A stretch of DNA of 64,000 bases, taken from NCBI GenBank assembly GCA_033239005.1, contig BSQZ01000034.1, positions 4,235,001-4,299,000 on the forward strand, in the 5' to 3' direction. A program made the position numbers and the translations under genes. Below, in pieces: positions 24,101 through 34,935 of this stretch (within the stretch, counting starts at the first letter, position 1; each line of letters starts with the position of its first letter). The DNA is from Lamellibrachia satsuma (taxonomy: Eukaryota > Annelida > Polychaeta > Sabellida > Siboglinidae). The notes under the pieces were generated by a model, which was not told where the DNA came from, ran no database searches, and saw nothing but the letters and a program-made list of their open reading frames with translations.

Positions 24101-27009
24101 CCTTGTAAATGGGAAATAGAGACGCTCTCTACAAGACGTCAAAACAAGGACACTAGCTGATGTTGGCAGCGACCACAACCTGTTGATAGGAAAACTTGCA
24201 CTGAAACTGAGAAAGGCAAAGACAAGAGAGAATAAGAAACAGCGTTTTGATTCCGCCAAGCTACACCACCCAGAAACCAAGCAACATTTCACAATTGCTC
24301 TGAAGAACAGTTTTGGTATTCTGCAAGAGGAAACAAATATGACTATACACAGTTTCAACATGGCCATGGAGCTAGCAGGGAAAGCAGTGCTAGGCTACAG
24401 AAGAGCGAAAAAAGAGCAGTGGATTTCCACATAATCTTAAAATAGGCCAAAGGAAAGGAATAAAGAAAAAGCTGCTCACCACAAAGTTCCCCAAGACTCA
24501 AAGAAAGACTTTCAAGAGAATATTCGCAAAAAGACGAAGAAGTAAAAAAGGAATACCAGAGCAGACAAAGGCACGTACATTGAAAACATCACAGAAGACG
24601 CAGAAACAGCTAACCAGAATCTCCCACTGAAAGACTAAATCATCTCAGAATGGGAAGATAGAGAGATGGAAGGCGCATTTCCTACAGGTTCTCAATCTTG
24701 CAGATACACCCAGACTTGCAGACATCCCGGAGGCAGCAGATGACCTTGACATCGACCTCGACCAAATCACAGAAGCAGAAGTCAGAGAAGCCATTAAAGT
24801 CCAGAAGAATGGAAAAGCACCAGGAAGCGACAGCGTCTGCGCGGAAATGCTGAAAGCAGACGAAAAAGAGACACACAAAATTCTATACTAGATCTTCCAG
24901 AGAATATGGGATGAAGAAGACACACCAGATGATTGGAATACAGGCACAATTATCATGCTACCAAAAAAGGGCGACTTGGGGAATTATAACAACTGGCGGG
25001 GCATAACCTTGTTATCAATGACATGCAAGATTTTCAGCCGCATAATCCTGAAGAGAATATCAGCAGCTACTGATACAATCCTCCGCCAGGAACAAGCCAG
25101 GTTCAGAAGAGGCAAGTCATGCATCGACCACATTTTCACGTTAAGGCGGATTTTGGAACAAAGCACGGAATGGAACAATACGATCTACAATGCCTTCATT
25201 GATTTTGAAAAGGCCTTTGACACCCTTCACAGAGAATCCTTGTGGAGAATACTACGTCACTACGGGATCCCACAAAAGATGGTAAATGTGATCAAGATAC
25301 TTTACACAGACGTCCAGTGTCAAGTCGCCTGTAACTGTCACATATCAGATAGCTTTAGCTTAAAATCCGGAGTAAAACAGGGATGCATTATGTCACAATT
25401 TCTTTTCACCCTTGCCATTGATTGGCTGATGACAGAAATCACCAAAAATGGAAACAGATACATCATATGGACAATTACCTCAATCTTGGAAGACCTGGAC
25501 TATGCAGATGACATTGGATTGCTGTTTAGCAGGCACAATGACATGCAAGAAAAAATGGACAAACTCACAACAACAGCACCACAGATAGAGTTAAAGCTCA
25601 ACACAGCAAAAAACAAACTGATGAGGAACAACTACACGACAGATATCCCCATCACCATAAACAACATAAACAACATAAACAACAGTGATGCTTTGGAAGA
25701 GGTTCAGGAAGTTGCATATATGGGAAGCAAAATCACAACAGATGGAGACTCTGCAAAAGATGCCATGGCTAGAATCAGAAAGGCAAGCCAGACCTGCGCT
25801 ATGCTGAAGCCAACTGAGTGGAAACAAAACTGAGACTGTACAATAGTAATGTTCTCAATGTACTTCTCTACGGCTCCGAGTGCTGGAACCTGACAGCCAA
25901 GCTAGAACACAAGCTTGAGACCTTCAAAACCAGGTGTCTACGGAAGTTGTTATAACTATTCCTTCTCTTTTATTCTTCTTCTTTCCGTTCGACCACTCCT
26001 CGCTCTAATTCCCACCCTTTTGGTTTAATGTTGTCTTCCCATAATATCATCCTTTTCCGAACCTTTAAACATCCTGTTGTTTTATAGGCTCTGATTCAAA
26101 TCCGCAAAGTATATATACCTCTGTCTATAGTAACCTTATAGTCACTGTTGTAGCAGCAGATGATATGAACTGTTTTTTACACATAATTAAAATTCACTTT
26201 TTATGGGTAACAGCGACATGTCGCCCAAGCGATATTTAAAAAGAATATACTGTTGCTTAAACTCGGTATATTATGCATATTCTGCAGCCCTACCTCCCCG
26301 TGTAATCCATTAGCACTTCACACGATCAACGGTAACATGTCACCAACTCCGAAGTATAAACGTGTCTACGTTTCTACATTTCGGTGACAAAATACTTGTC
26401 TGGCTATTAATTTTACTCATAAGAAGACATAATCGAATACGTGCATGCTCTCGAAAAACTCGTCCTCCGTCTCATCAGTACTTCCTTCGGTTCGGCAACA
26501 GTGCGTTGCAGCCGTCCGGCTACTTCACGGGTGCGTAAAACCATGGAGAGAAGGTCCGTCTAGTTTGGATTTTCGAATTACCTCTTTGTATCCTGTGACT
26601 CGGTCAGATCCGCATACAGGAAGCACGCAACTTCCAACACTACCAGTGGACCAACTATTTCTTTTAAACATAGTTGTGGATTGTCGTACTGATCGCAACA
26701 ACAACGCAGTAAAACGGTGGCACTCGGTAGATTCTATTCGACTAGTGTTGTTGAGACGGGTGATCGTACTGTGGCATTATACATTTCACGGCATTTAGCA
26801 GTAGACGACTAAATATTTTTCGGACTGAATTATGTTCCGGCGGCTATGAAAGGAAAATTCTTACTACCAAAAGTGGAATAGGAAATGTGGCCATTCTGCG
26901 TGTCTTGTCAAGTGGCGAATCTGCGTAAAAAATTATAAAGGCCCTAATTTTACATTGTCTGCAAGCCTCGCGCGTTTTCTCAGAACTAACTGCCTTTTAG
27001 GCCTCCGCG

Positions 27010-27058
<49 letters not shown>

Positions 27059-28756
27059 TTTTTAGCCCACATGCATGGTTGTTATAATAATTACAAACCA
27101 CTATGCATATGAGCTAAAATTAAAATGTGAGGTTTAATGAGAAAGAACTGCGTTGAAATTTCACAGTAAGCCGTTGAGAGGAAGTTAAGCGAAATAGAAT
27201 ACCCAAACCCATAAAACGTTTGGATTACAATAATTAATCTGTAATAACAATTAGTTCGACCAGCTCAATTAAATATCCATTACAACACCTTCACTCAAGT
27301 TTTGTTTTGGACGTTGCTTCACATGCACTAATATATCATGGGTAACAGTGACATTTATTGTATATCTTAAAATCGAGCAATTAGTTTCAAATTGTATTAA
27401 CACAATTTACCTCTAGCCGAGATGCCTGGCGTTGCAGGGAAGAAATGTCTTATGACTCGTTTCACTACACAGTCAAGTTTTATTAGGGCAATACCAATAG
27501 CACTGACTACGTCATGCCCCCAAAGTCAAAATGATGTACAACTGCCAGTTTCACGAAGCGTTTTTACCGTACGATGAAACATGTTTGAATATGACGCCTT
27601 GCACTACCCAGTAGTGCTTTGGCAATAGGAACTAACAGCGAATTTTATTATTACTTTAAAATTTTATATGAGTACTTGCAAATACTCTGAATATTGTATA
27701 TTTATCTCATACACCGATAAGGTATTAGATAATAAAACTTGATTTGATTTGATTTATTGTTCAGAGTTGGTGCTGAGTTGGTTGACACATTGGTTCCTTC
27801 AACGTTCTACCCCCGGGTAATTTTAAATATTGCTTAATGAACCAACCAACACCATGGGCCCCCGGACACGCCGACAAAATTGCAGCCACATACACGAGAG
27901 ATTGACCGAGATATGACGAGACATGCAAACATACATACATACGTACATACATGCGTACAGAGTCACATACCACTTTATATTAAACTGGCCGAGTTGTCCG
28001 GCGTTGCACGGGACAAAAAGGCAACCACTGCAATATCTTATGACTGTTTGCACTACCCAGTCAACTTTTGTTATTGCAATGTCAATAGCAATAGCAACGT
28101 TACGCTCCAGAAATCATATACAACTGCCGGTTTCACGAAGCGTTCGGTAGACGTTTGACGTAGATCACATGGCAATGGCAGAAACACGCATAGCGGTCTT
28201 AACAATTGTAAGTAACTATAGTTCTAAGTTAGGCCATTAACGTTCTTCCTGTCAGCCCCATACATGCGAAACTAACGGAGATACGAGGGAACATATAGTC
28301 AGAGAGACAGAATCACAAACTACTTTATTATATAGATGTCTGCACAAAGAAACACGATATAAAGAGAAGCATTAGTAGACCAACAATTTGATTAGAGTTA
28401 AATTTGTATTAGCAAATAAATCGTGATAGCTTTTATTCTTCTTTCTTTTTTCCAGGATAGTGTTATTACTAATATTGCATATACGTTCTCATATGTTTTG
28501 GAATTCCAGCGTAAGTCATACCTGTTTTCTTCCTCGCCAGTTCCTGTCTCAACTCTTGCATCTGGGTCTGCAAAGCGAGAAACTCACTCTTCTTCACGCA
28601 GTTTCCATCAACGCCATACGAGGACGATTGACAGTAGCCTCTCTCCGGCACATTCACAGTGCACGCGCACAGGGGATCTCGCGGCAACGTGCTCTGTGCG
28701 TCAACGACATACACGAAGGTTGGCAACAGGCTGAAGAGTATAGTCGGTCTCGTCAT
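20994..28756 (-). CDS. CTHRC1-like: CTHRC1-like secreted protein, complete four-exon gene (join of 28522-28756, 22352-22428, 21863-22070, 20994-21175)
   Basis: The four exons total 702 nt (233 codons plus TAA), with GT-AG boundaries and matching phases (1, 0, 1). Residues 1-20 form a signal peptide (MTRPTILFSLLPTFVYVVDA). Residues 25-55 hold five cysteines, and residues 56-78 are a short heptad-like helix. Residues 80-233 match the CTHRC1 C-terminal domain: a single QC-type cysteine, ECVFEKK, VLRIAWNGDLRL, CRRWYFSLNDKEC, VDGYCRG, WNVGDC, TGWLSTSRIIIQEE. Vertebrate CTHRC1 has a short collagen Gly-X-Y helix before this domain. Here it is missing, replaced by the helix. Secretion and oligomerisation are likely. 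A Wnt/matrix role is known for vertebrate CTHRC1 and is only inferred here. Intron 1 (6.1 kb) carries a LINE, and intron 3 carries a hexanucleotide repeat. Confidence 0.85.
21473..21564. repeat. (GGAAGC)15 hexanucleotide repeat in intron 3
   Basis: About 15 nearly perfect AAGCGG units. In the CTHRC1-like pre-mRNA the repeat is the pyrimidine-rich complement (GCTTCC)n. It is intronic, so the apparent Gly-Ser or Ala-Ser frames are not translated. Confidence 0.95.
21863..22070 (-). CDS. Exon 3 (208 nt) of the CTHRC1-like gene
   Basis: Acceptor cttgcttcag, donor GTAAGG. Encodes ECVFEKKHNDTVLRI, WNGDLRL, SCRRWYFSLNDKEC and HKPAY plus one base. It has the same length and phase as the paralogous exons at 31828-32035 and 47293-47500. 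Confidence 0.85.
22352..22428 (-). CDS. Exon 2 (77 nt) of the CTHRC1-like gene
   Basis: Acceptor gatgttttcgcag, donor GTGAGC. It completes Glu from exon 1, then encodes IPSASRVMQCSKRNMYDNRQ and HGVLL, leaving in phase 0 for ECVFEKK. This aligns with the 'YKQCSW...G.IaEC' lead-in of the vertebrate domain. It is too short to be found as an ordinary open frame; it was recovered from splice phase and position. Confidence 0.78.
22570..23450. other. Intron 1, AT-rich; possible LINE 3' UTR debris
   Basis: No coding sequence. 'ggacaggagactccc..taagag' near 22795-22820 resembles 'ggtcaggagactcctctaagac' at 53203, the 3' flank of a minus-strand LINE RT. It may be a 3'-end relic of that family. Confidence 0.3.
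23766..25953 (+). pseudogene. Truncated RTE-like LINE in intron 1, antisense to the host gene
   Basis: The sequence starts inside the endonuclease (VSCYAPTEEAE, VVLGDFNAQV) and loses frame around 24117 and again before 24955. From 24955 to 25833 an RT frame is open, with WRGITLLSMTCKI, FRRGKSCIDHIF, FIDFEKAFDTLHRES, GVKQGCIMS and the catalytic LDYADDIGLL. The tail continues in another frame (LLYGSECWNLTAKLEHKLETFKTRCLRKLL) and stops abruptly at about 25953. The 5' loss is normal for LINE insertion. The missing C-terminus implies a later deletion. The RT active site is intact but no complete protein is possible. Confidence 0.85.
25960..27005. other. Intron 1, nothing recognised
   Basis: Includes an open frame at 26445-26798 (117 aa) with no recognisable domain, codon pattern or splice context. 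Confidence 0.35.
27010..27050. repeat. (TA)20 microsatellite
   Basis: Pure TA dinucleotides. Confidence 0.95.
27417..28160 (+). repeat. Two direct copies of a ~160-bp dispersed repeat
   Basis: 27417-27575 and 27983-28160 share 'cgttgca.gg', 'tcttatgact', 'cacta.c.agtcaa.ttttatt', 'caata.caatagca' and 'acaactgcc.gtttcacgaagcgtt'. The phrase 'gtccggcgttgcacgg' and the downstream 'gagacagaatcacaaactactttattatatagat' are typical of 3' regions of animal retroposons. The family is not identified. Confidence 0.55.
28522..28756 (-). CDS. Exon 1 of the CTHRC1-like gene (signal peptide, Cys-rich segment, helix)
   Basis: The ATG at 28754-28756 opens a hydrophobic leader ending near VVDAQS. It is followed by LCACTVNVPERGYC, then DGNCVKKSEF and a Gln/Leu-rich helix (LQTQMQELRQELARKK). 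Donor GTATGA after ACA G. This is the first in-frame ATG and the only one that gives a signal peptide. Confidence 0.82.
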
Positions 28757-28799
28757 CGTAGTGTGTGTGTCGATTCGTCACTGCGATGTGTTCGGGATG

Positions 28800-30230
28800 T
28801 GTGTAGATAGCGCTCTATATACATGCCACAACGGGTGAATAAATGTTCAGTTTATGCATACGCTCTGCTGGTAAACATGGCAGCGGCAAAAGTGTTTGCA
28901 TCCTGTTTACCCGACATACACTAGTGTTTTAGAACGTGTGCAATATACAGTTGTTGGAAAGTTTAGATAGACATGGACAAATCCTAGATATTATCGCAAA
29001 CTGGGCATACAGATGTCACAGTGAATCGTAACAGTTTAAATCTACATCGCCGTACTTTGATAAAACAAAACAGGTCCTAGGGTAATTTATGGGTAGTGAA
29101 CAATTAACCAGGCACCGGATGTTACTGCGCACGTACTGTCGACATTTACGTCTTCGTGCAAAGCGTAGTAATTATCATACCACCACCGCAATTCCGGAAT
29201 TAGTACTGTTGATGATGATCCTCTTTGAAAAAAATATATCGATGTAATGACAAACATTATGTTTACAAACATTTATCTCCAATATTTATGTTAAAGCCTT
29301 TTGTTTTTGTAACAACTCCATGGTGTCATATTGATAATTATTTTTCAAGAAGTTGTGAATTTCCAAGATGTCGGATTGACAGGCGCTAGGGGGCTCTTAG
29401 AGGGCGCTTCTCTTTTGCGACCTCGACGCTCTCACTGAACAGTGTGAGCCCAAAGGAAAATTTAAATGTTATTTGATGCATTTAATGGACAATATAAGTT
29501 TTCAATTAAATTCGAATTATTGCACAGCGACGTGATTAAGTGATTACGCGATTTAATACAATAATACCACTATCAGCAACATTTCGCCGCGCCGCGATAC
29601 GAGCAACGGACACAAAAACGACCCCTTAGTCCGCCTTAAAGAAGCCACACAGAAGACTTTGATAGAAAGACAGAGGGTAAACAGGATATGTTATTTCAAC
29701 ATCTAAACTTTTAGTGGCCGTTTATCGTTCTACGGAGAAGAGGAGTTGAGTAGAAAAAGAAACACTGTCTGAAATGGTCAATGTCCTGAAACAATAGGCA
29801 AATTTGAAATTGTACAGCTCGAACTTATAGTAGTTGCCACCACTCATCATGTCAGAAAAATTCTAGTGCATTTCTGGAGCTTGTGCAGAACTTGGTGAAA
29901 TGGGCGATTTCGCGGGAAAGTTTATAAAATGACTGTCATGTTTAAATTGCCCCATATTATTAGAGCAATATACTTTAGTGTTGCTACAATGTGTTTCCTA
30001 CTTATGTTATGGCAACATTTCAAAATTTACAGTTGTTCTTCCATACTTTTGGTTGCAAGAGAGTGTGTGTTGGTGATCAGTGATCAATATAGTTTTTGAT
30101 AGAATGCTAAAGAATGCTCTCTGACCTAGAAATATGTTTCAAAACAGCATCATTTCTTCAAATAAATTCAATTCATCCAGATATAGTTTGGCTGTTAGAA
30201 GTTAGGAAACATTCTTTTTCAAAACCGGTT
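28800..30230. other. Upstream flank of the CTHRC1-like gene; nothing recognised
   Basis: Should contain the promoter of the minus-strand gene near 28760-28830. 'ctatatacatg' at 28812-28822 is only a weak TATA-like candidate. No other gene found. Confidence 0.35.
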
Positions 30231-30234
30231 TATT

Positions 30235-30600
30235 TTAGTTTTAATAAATAGAACAGGTGTGGGTTTGGGCGTCGGGCTCTCTATTGAGAGAACCCGGGTT
30301 CGAATTCTCTCGCTGCCATTTCGAAGCTTTGGCCATTCCATTCACCCCACGTTGCCACAGTTCACTCAGTTGTAAGAATGAGTACATGGCTGCAGACAGA
30401 AATTGATACCTGAACGAATAGTCTTGGCGCAGTAATTGCAGCGGGGCTGAATGATTCCCAGAGAAATCAAAATAGCGTTGGAATGAACGGGTCTGCCAGT
30501 GGGTGAAGTGTTAAGCGCTTTGAACAGTCCGAAGGATTGAATACCGCGGAATATAAGAACGTTCCTTTGTGTGGGTGGGCATAAAGTAAGTAGTCTTGTT
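30235..30600 (+). mobile_element. tRNA-derived SINE with a metazoan 'Meta'-type central domain
   Basis: A tRNA-like head runs at about 30250-30315, with a clear B box 'GGTTCGAATTC' and an A-box-like 'gtttgggcgtcgg'. It is followed by 'ttcactcagttgtaagaatgagtacatgg', resembling the 'cacccagctgtaaatgggtacctgg' core of Meta-domain SINEs. Near the 3' end is 'taagcgctttgaa..gtc', another common SINE tail motif. It is not a functional tRNA: the anticodon arm and acceptor pairing are poor. Confidence 0.5.
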
Positions 30601-30757
30601 GTCCGGAGGGACCAAACAAAACATTCAACACACAAACCATACAATATGTTACATCTAAGTTGACATGAGAAAACGAAGTGGTGAGAATATAGAGAACGGT
30701 CTGAAAATAAAAGGTAATGTCATATAAGGGACGGAAGACTCCTACTAAGATAAAAAA

Positions 30758-30761
<4 letters not shown>

Positions 30762-30796
<35 letters not shown>
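30762..30796. repeat. (TA)n microsatellite
   Basis: About 35 bp of TA directly at the 5' edge of a truncated LINE. Confidence 0.9.
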
Positions 30797-30799
<3 letters not shown>

Positions 30800-31185
30800 T
30801 ATTAAACAGTTACACTGGCTTCCAGTTTCTTATCGAATTACTTTTAAGCTGTCCACTCTTACAAATCGTGCTCTATCTACCCAACAACCACCCTACTTGG
30901 CTAGTCTCTAGGCAGCTAAGATCATCAATTTTACAACAGCTTTCTCTGTGGCTACACATAGGGGCTGGAATGAACTCCGCATCACTTTGAAAATCTCTGA
31001 AACTATTGCTATTTTCCGGAAAAAACTCAAGACATATCTATTCCACCATAAATGTCCGGAAATCCTTCATTCTGATACTGACTTTTGCGCGACCCTGTTC
31101 ACGATTACGCTTACTGATTCTATTTTGTTGCGCCTCTGAGCTCAGGTTCCTGAGGATATAGGCGCCATAGAAGTCAATTATTATT
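30797..31185 (+). pseudogene. LINE 3' end, copy 2 (C-terminal RT tail + 3' UTR)
   Basis: Starts IIKQLHWLPVSYRITFKLSTLTNRALSTQQPPYLASL, the classic CR1/L2 post-RT motif (LHWLPV..RI.fK). It then runs WNELRITLKISETIAIFRKKLKTYLF and the 3' UTR 'gcgcctctgagctcaggttcctgaggatataggcgcc', ending in a TTA-rich tail. It shares its 3' UTR with 18140-18335. A stop interrupts after YLASL. Confidence 0.8.
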
Positions 31186-31202
31186 ATTGTTATTATTACG
31201 TA

Positions 31203-31580
31203 CAACAAGAATCCATCAACTTCTTCTCAGTGTACGTGGATGGGTGACAGATTCCCTCCAAACCTTTCCAGCCGAATTTCGACGACGACCTCTTCATCAG
31301 GAACTACATGAACCTGTTCTCCTCGACCGGCAAGGTGTGGCAGGACGAGGGGAACGGACTGTCTCGCAGCGACTTCCGGCACGGCTACTCCTTCTTCGGT
31401 TATGACCTGACCCCCGACGAGTACGATGACGGCTGCTTCCATCTGGTACAAAAGGGCATTCTGCTCTTCGAGGTGCATTTCCGTGGCGCGCTGCCGACCA
31501 CCGTGAATATCATCGCTTACGCCGAGTTCGATTCCGTGCTGGAAATGGACAAGAGTCGCAACATCATATACGACTACTGA
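31203..31580 (+). pseudogene. Polinton/adintovirus-like capsid-region protein fragment (F54H12.2-like)
   Basis: The C-terminal ~125 residues of a protein of the 'uncharacterized F54H12.2-like' family, which is carried by Maverick/Polinton elements and related adintoviruses and is thought to be structural. Recognisable stretches are INFFSVYVDG, the PF(Q)PNFDDD region, GKVWQDEGNGLSRSDF, GYDLTP, and the end NIIAYAEFDSVLEMDK..RNIIYDY with a TGA stop at about 31578. One in-frame TGA sits after VYVDG (about 31251-31253). The N-terminal portion is absent: the 5' edge abuts the TTA tail of a LINE. It is an endogenous relic and cannot be expressed as a full protein. Family assignment rests on motif memory. 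Confidence 0.6.
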
Positions 31581-31827
31581 GATGGATACTCTGCAGATCA
31601 CCAGACTACTAGCGATGGACCCGCGTACCATATCGATATTTCGCCTACGACGATAGACGCTTTGCCGATCGCCTTCGGTTAATTTTTTCATTGAATGTAA
31701 ACTACGCATTGAGTTCATATAGATGTCTAAGTTAAAACCATGTATTACTACCATGGCTTAGCAACAAGCAATCAAGACGTGTAAACTGTATTACAAAGAT
31801 ATTACAAACGCGTGCTTTGTCTCTTAC

Positions 31828-32035
31828 CATATTTCGGATCGTGTATGTTGATGGTCTTGGTGCTGAGATAAATTTGAGTATCAATGGTCATCGGCTGCTC
31901 GCATTCTTTGCCGTTCAGCGTGAAATACCAACGTCGACAGGAGGGGCCGTTAGGGCCTTGGTGTCTGAGTCGAAGGGCGCCGTTCCACGTCATCCGAAGC
32001 ACCGTGTCATTTATCTTCTTTTCGAAGTACAATAG
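31828..32035 (-). pseudogene. Decayed 208-nt exon of a second CTHRC1-like gene
   Basis: Encodes FEKKINDTVLRMTWNGALRL, SCRRWYFTLNGKEC and INIHDPKYG before a good GTAAGA donor. It is exactly 208 nt when aligned to exon 3 of the complete gene. The bases where the acceptor AG should be read GT, and the first codons give LLY instead of ECV, losing a conserved cysteine. No terminal exon was found downstream on this strand before 28757. The body of the exon is still open and well conserved, so loss is recent. Confidence 0.72.
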
Positions 32036-32129
32036 ACGAATGTGTTTCAGCCAGTGATTTATCACTAGTAACATATTAGTTAGCAAAATGCATCGGGCCA
32101 ACGAAGTACCAATGCACATCTTCATTGGC

Positions 32130-32840
32130 CATCAAAGCCGTCAAAAAACCTAATAAAATTTGCTAGTTATAGGATTTTCTTCGGTATGTCAATTGCTTTT
32201 AAAGCAATTACTTAGATTCAATGTATTGATACTGTACTAGAAAATGTGCCAATTAGTTAACGAATGCACATATGTGTTGTTAAAGCGTGCGACTTTGCAT
32301 TTAAGTATTACCTAAAATGCGATGATGCATATCATTCATGGTGTTGCAATAATGTTGCGGTTACATTTTATGCTGCTAATTATTAAGAGTTTAAGGTAGC
32401 TTGGACGACTAGCGTGTCAGTTGATTTGTGACATTATTGTTCTCATAAAATGCTAGGATACTCTGAACTAAACGTCGACACCACAACAAATCACCCGGCA
32501 CTATAGTCATATTTCGCCAATCCATCCTTTAAAAAACAATTGTACAAAAAACCTTGATTTCTGAGGACCTCTGACGATGTTTCCATAGTAACGACCACGC
32601 ACGCTACGATGTTCGAACCAGCTATATTCGTTCGCCGTGAAAGTAGAACATATCGTCTGGTTACTGTGCTTCTAGTACACATCAATTGTATATGTACCTA
32701 CCTAAGTCATGTCCATAAGCCAGCAAATATCAGAACTAACGTAGTTTATTGTGCCATTGAAGCAATAAAGGAAACGGCCTGTGAGGCCGACCTGGTGAGG
32801 ATGCTTAATTTATTGTTTTAGAAAAACTTCAACACTTACT
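32130..32840. other. Non-coding, nothing recognised
   Basis: Searched for the missing 5' exons of the decayed CTHRC1-like gene without success. Confidence 0.35.
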
Positions 32841-32846
32841 AAGTGC

Positions 32847-33057
32847 AATTTGGCGTATGAACGTGTCTTCCATGTAAGCAACTCTGCACAATTTGGAATG
32901 AATTATTAGTGGTGAAGGGTTTGTTTACAAAATACAATACCACTTTTCGCTTTCAATTTGGCGTATGGACGCGTCTTCCGGGTAGGCAACTGTGCACAGT
33001 TTGGAATTATGATTGGTGAAGAGTTTGTGTCAAAAATACATTGCCACATTTCGCTTT
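32847..33057 (+). repeat. ~105-bp tandem duplication
   Basis: Copies start at 32847 and 32955 with 'aatttggcgtatg.acg.gtcttcc' and end in 'ccac.tttcgctttc'. They are about 85% alike by eye. Confidence 0.85.
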
Positions 33058-33059
33058 CT

Positions 33060-34705
33060 TTAAACTTTTGCTTAATTCATTCACGGTGGTATAGCAGACG
33101 TAATTCGTTTATGAAAACCAAAATCAATCTCAAAGTTATCAGTGACATTGTCATACTTTCATGTATGTCATTTGTTTCTTAGGGGATTTCTCAAAACGAT
33201 ATAATTTGGCATTGTGTGGCTATTGTTTCACATTTACAAAAATGTTTTACAAATCTTGTAACATAACCAAATAAATGAAAAACTCCACATGTTATTAATA
33301 TGTTATATTATGTGATATTTCATGTATAATATATGAATAAATGGTTAATTTATCTTAACAACTTCTACTGAAACTTTCAATACAAGCATATAATGGTCAT
33401 CCCTACCTTAATTCTTGGTGTAGTTGATAATGTAATTAAAAACTGTACCATTGCAACACCGTTTCGTGATGCTTTGATCTGTTCCGCTGTCTTCATGTTG
33501 GTATCCATATTTCACTGATGAAACACACAGACGCAACGCGTTCATTCTACATTTATACATATTCGAGAGTGGATGCTTTGCCCCTGATCTGGTCGAGACG
33601 TTCGTGGAGCTGACCAACGTCATGCTACCGTTCTTTGCACAAAAGTACGTCGTCAATTCTATCATTCATACCGCATGATTTGTATCGCTCCTTCTTCTTT
33701 GCTGTAATTATATTCTAGTGCTCTATGCATTTACTTGCTGTTGTGCTCACTACGTATATTTCGACTGCACATTTCCAAAGTCCTACGCCGTGTGTTTGTG
33801 TCGCTAGCATTCACTCCCACTTGACGTGCCAACTCTCTGCCTCGACTACAACCGCTCATAGTCCACACTCTCTCTCATAGCATTACTGCTGTTTGTTTGT
33901 TATCACTAGCGCTGGGCTCATCGAGTGGCCTGTACATCTGTTATGGCGGAACTTGTGATAGTGATAGTCCCCGGGAGTGTCAATTGTTCATACTCAGCAC
34001 CGGAAAACTGGAGGGGTGAATGTCACGCATTGGCTAAACTTATTGATAACGAAACGGCACATGTGCAACGTTTAGTTACCTGGAGACGTCTCCGCTGACC
34101 ACATATGTTCCCTACTGTCCACGTAATATTACATATGCTCCTACTGGGCCTCAACTGACTGCCCTAGTGACTTTACCTCTCTACTGACCATTCTCGATGA
34201 CTGACCCTCCGTGTCTCTACTGGGAATGCCTCTAAGCACGCCGGGAAGATCCACGTCACCCCCATACGATTGCAAAGAGCCAATGACAAACTCGATGACC
34301 ACAGCGATCGCAAACAGTTCAATGCTTGACCTGACGTGCCTATGGGCCAAGTGTACACGTATACTACTAATTCGTTTACACGAAAATTTTCATTAGAAAT
34401 AATGTTAATAATGTTGTAAAGTTTTAGAATGAAGTCCAGGCTCTCTAGACACAGATTGATATCACACTACTGGGGTTCAAAGATTATTTGGAAATGTAAT
34501 TTCCAACGTGCAGCTTGCTGGTGTTTTCATTACAATTATGTACTTAGCTCACAACAGATTATCCACATTAGAGGGTTGTCCACTCGTCGGAGATTTAATT
34601 TTAAAAAAGAAACAAAAGTACAGATGTCAATGTTCAAGTACCGACAGGCCATGTGAGATGTTTCCTTCGACAAGCCCAGTAGCCCGGATATAATGCACAA
34701 TACAA
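33060..34705. other. Non-coding, nothing recognised
   Basis: Contains a few short frames (for example 33408-33665, -) without domains. AT-rich. Confidence 0.35.
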
Positions 34706-34714
34706 ATGCAATCG

Positions 34715-34935
<221 letters not shown>

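Noticed and set aside
27739..28160. Short frames with MYVCMYVC-type repeats
   Set aside because: Translation of a tacatacatacg-type simple repeat.
30250..30315. Functional tRNA gene
   Set aside because: The B box is good, but acceptor and anticodon stems do not pair convincingly, and the sequence continues into a SINE body.
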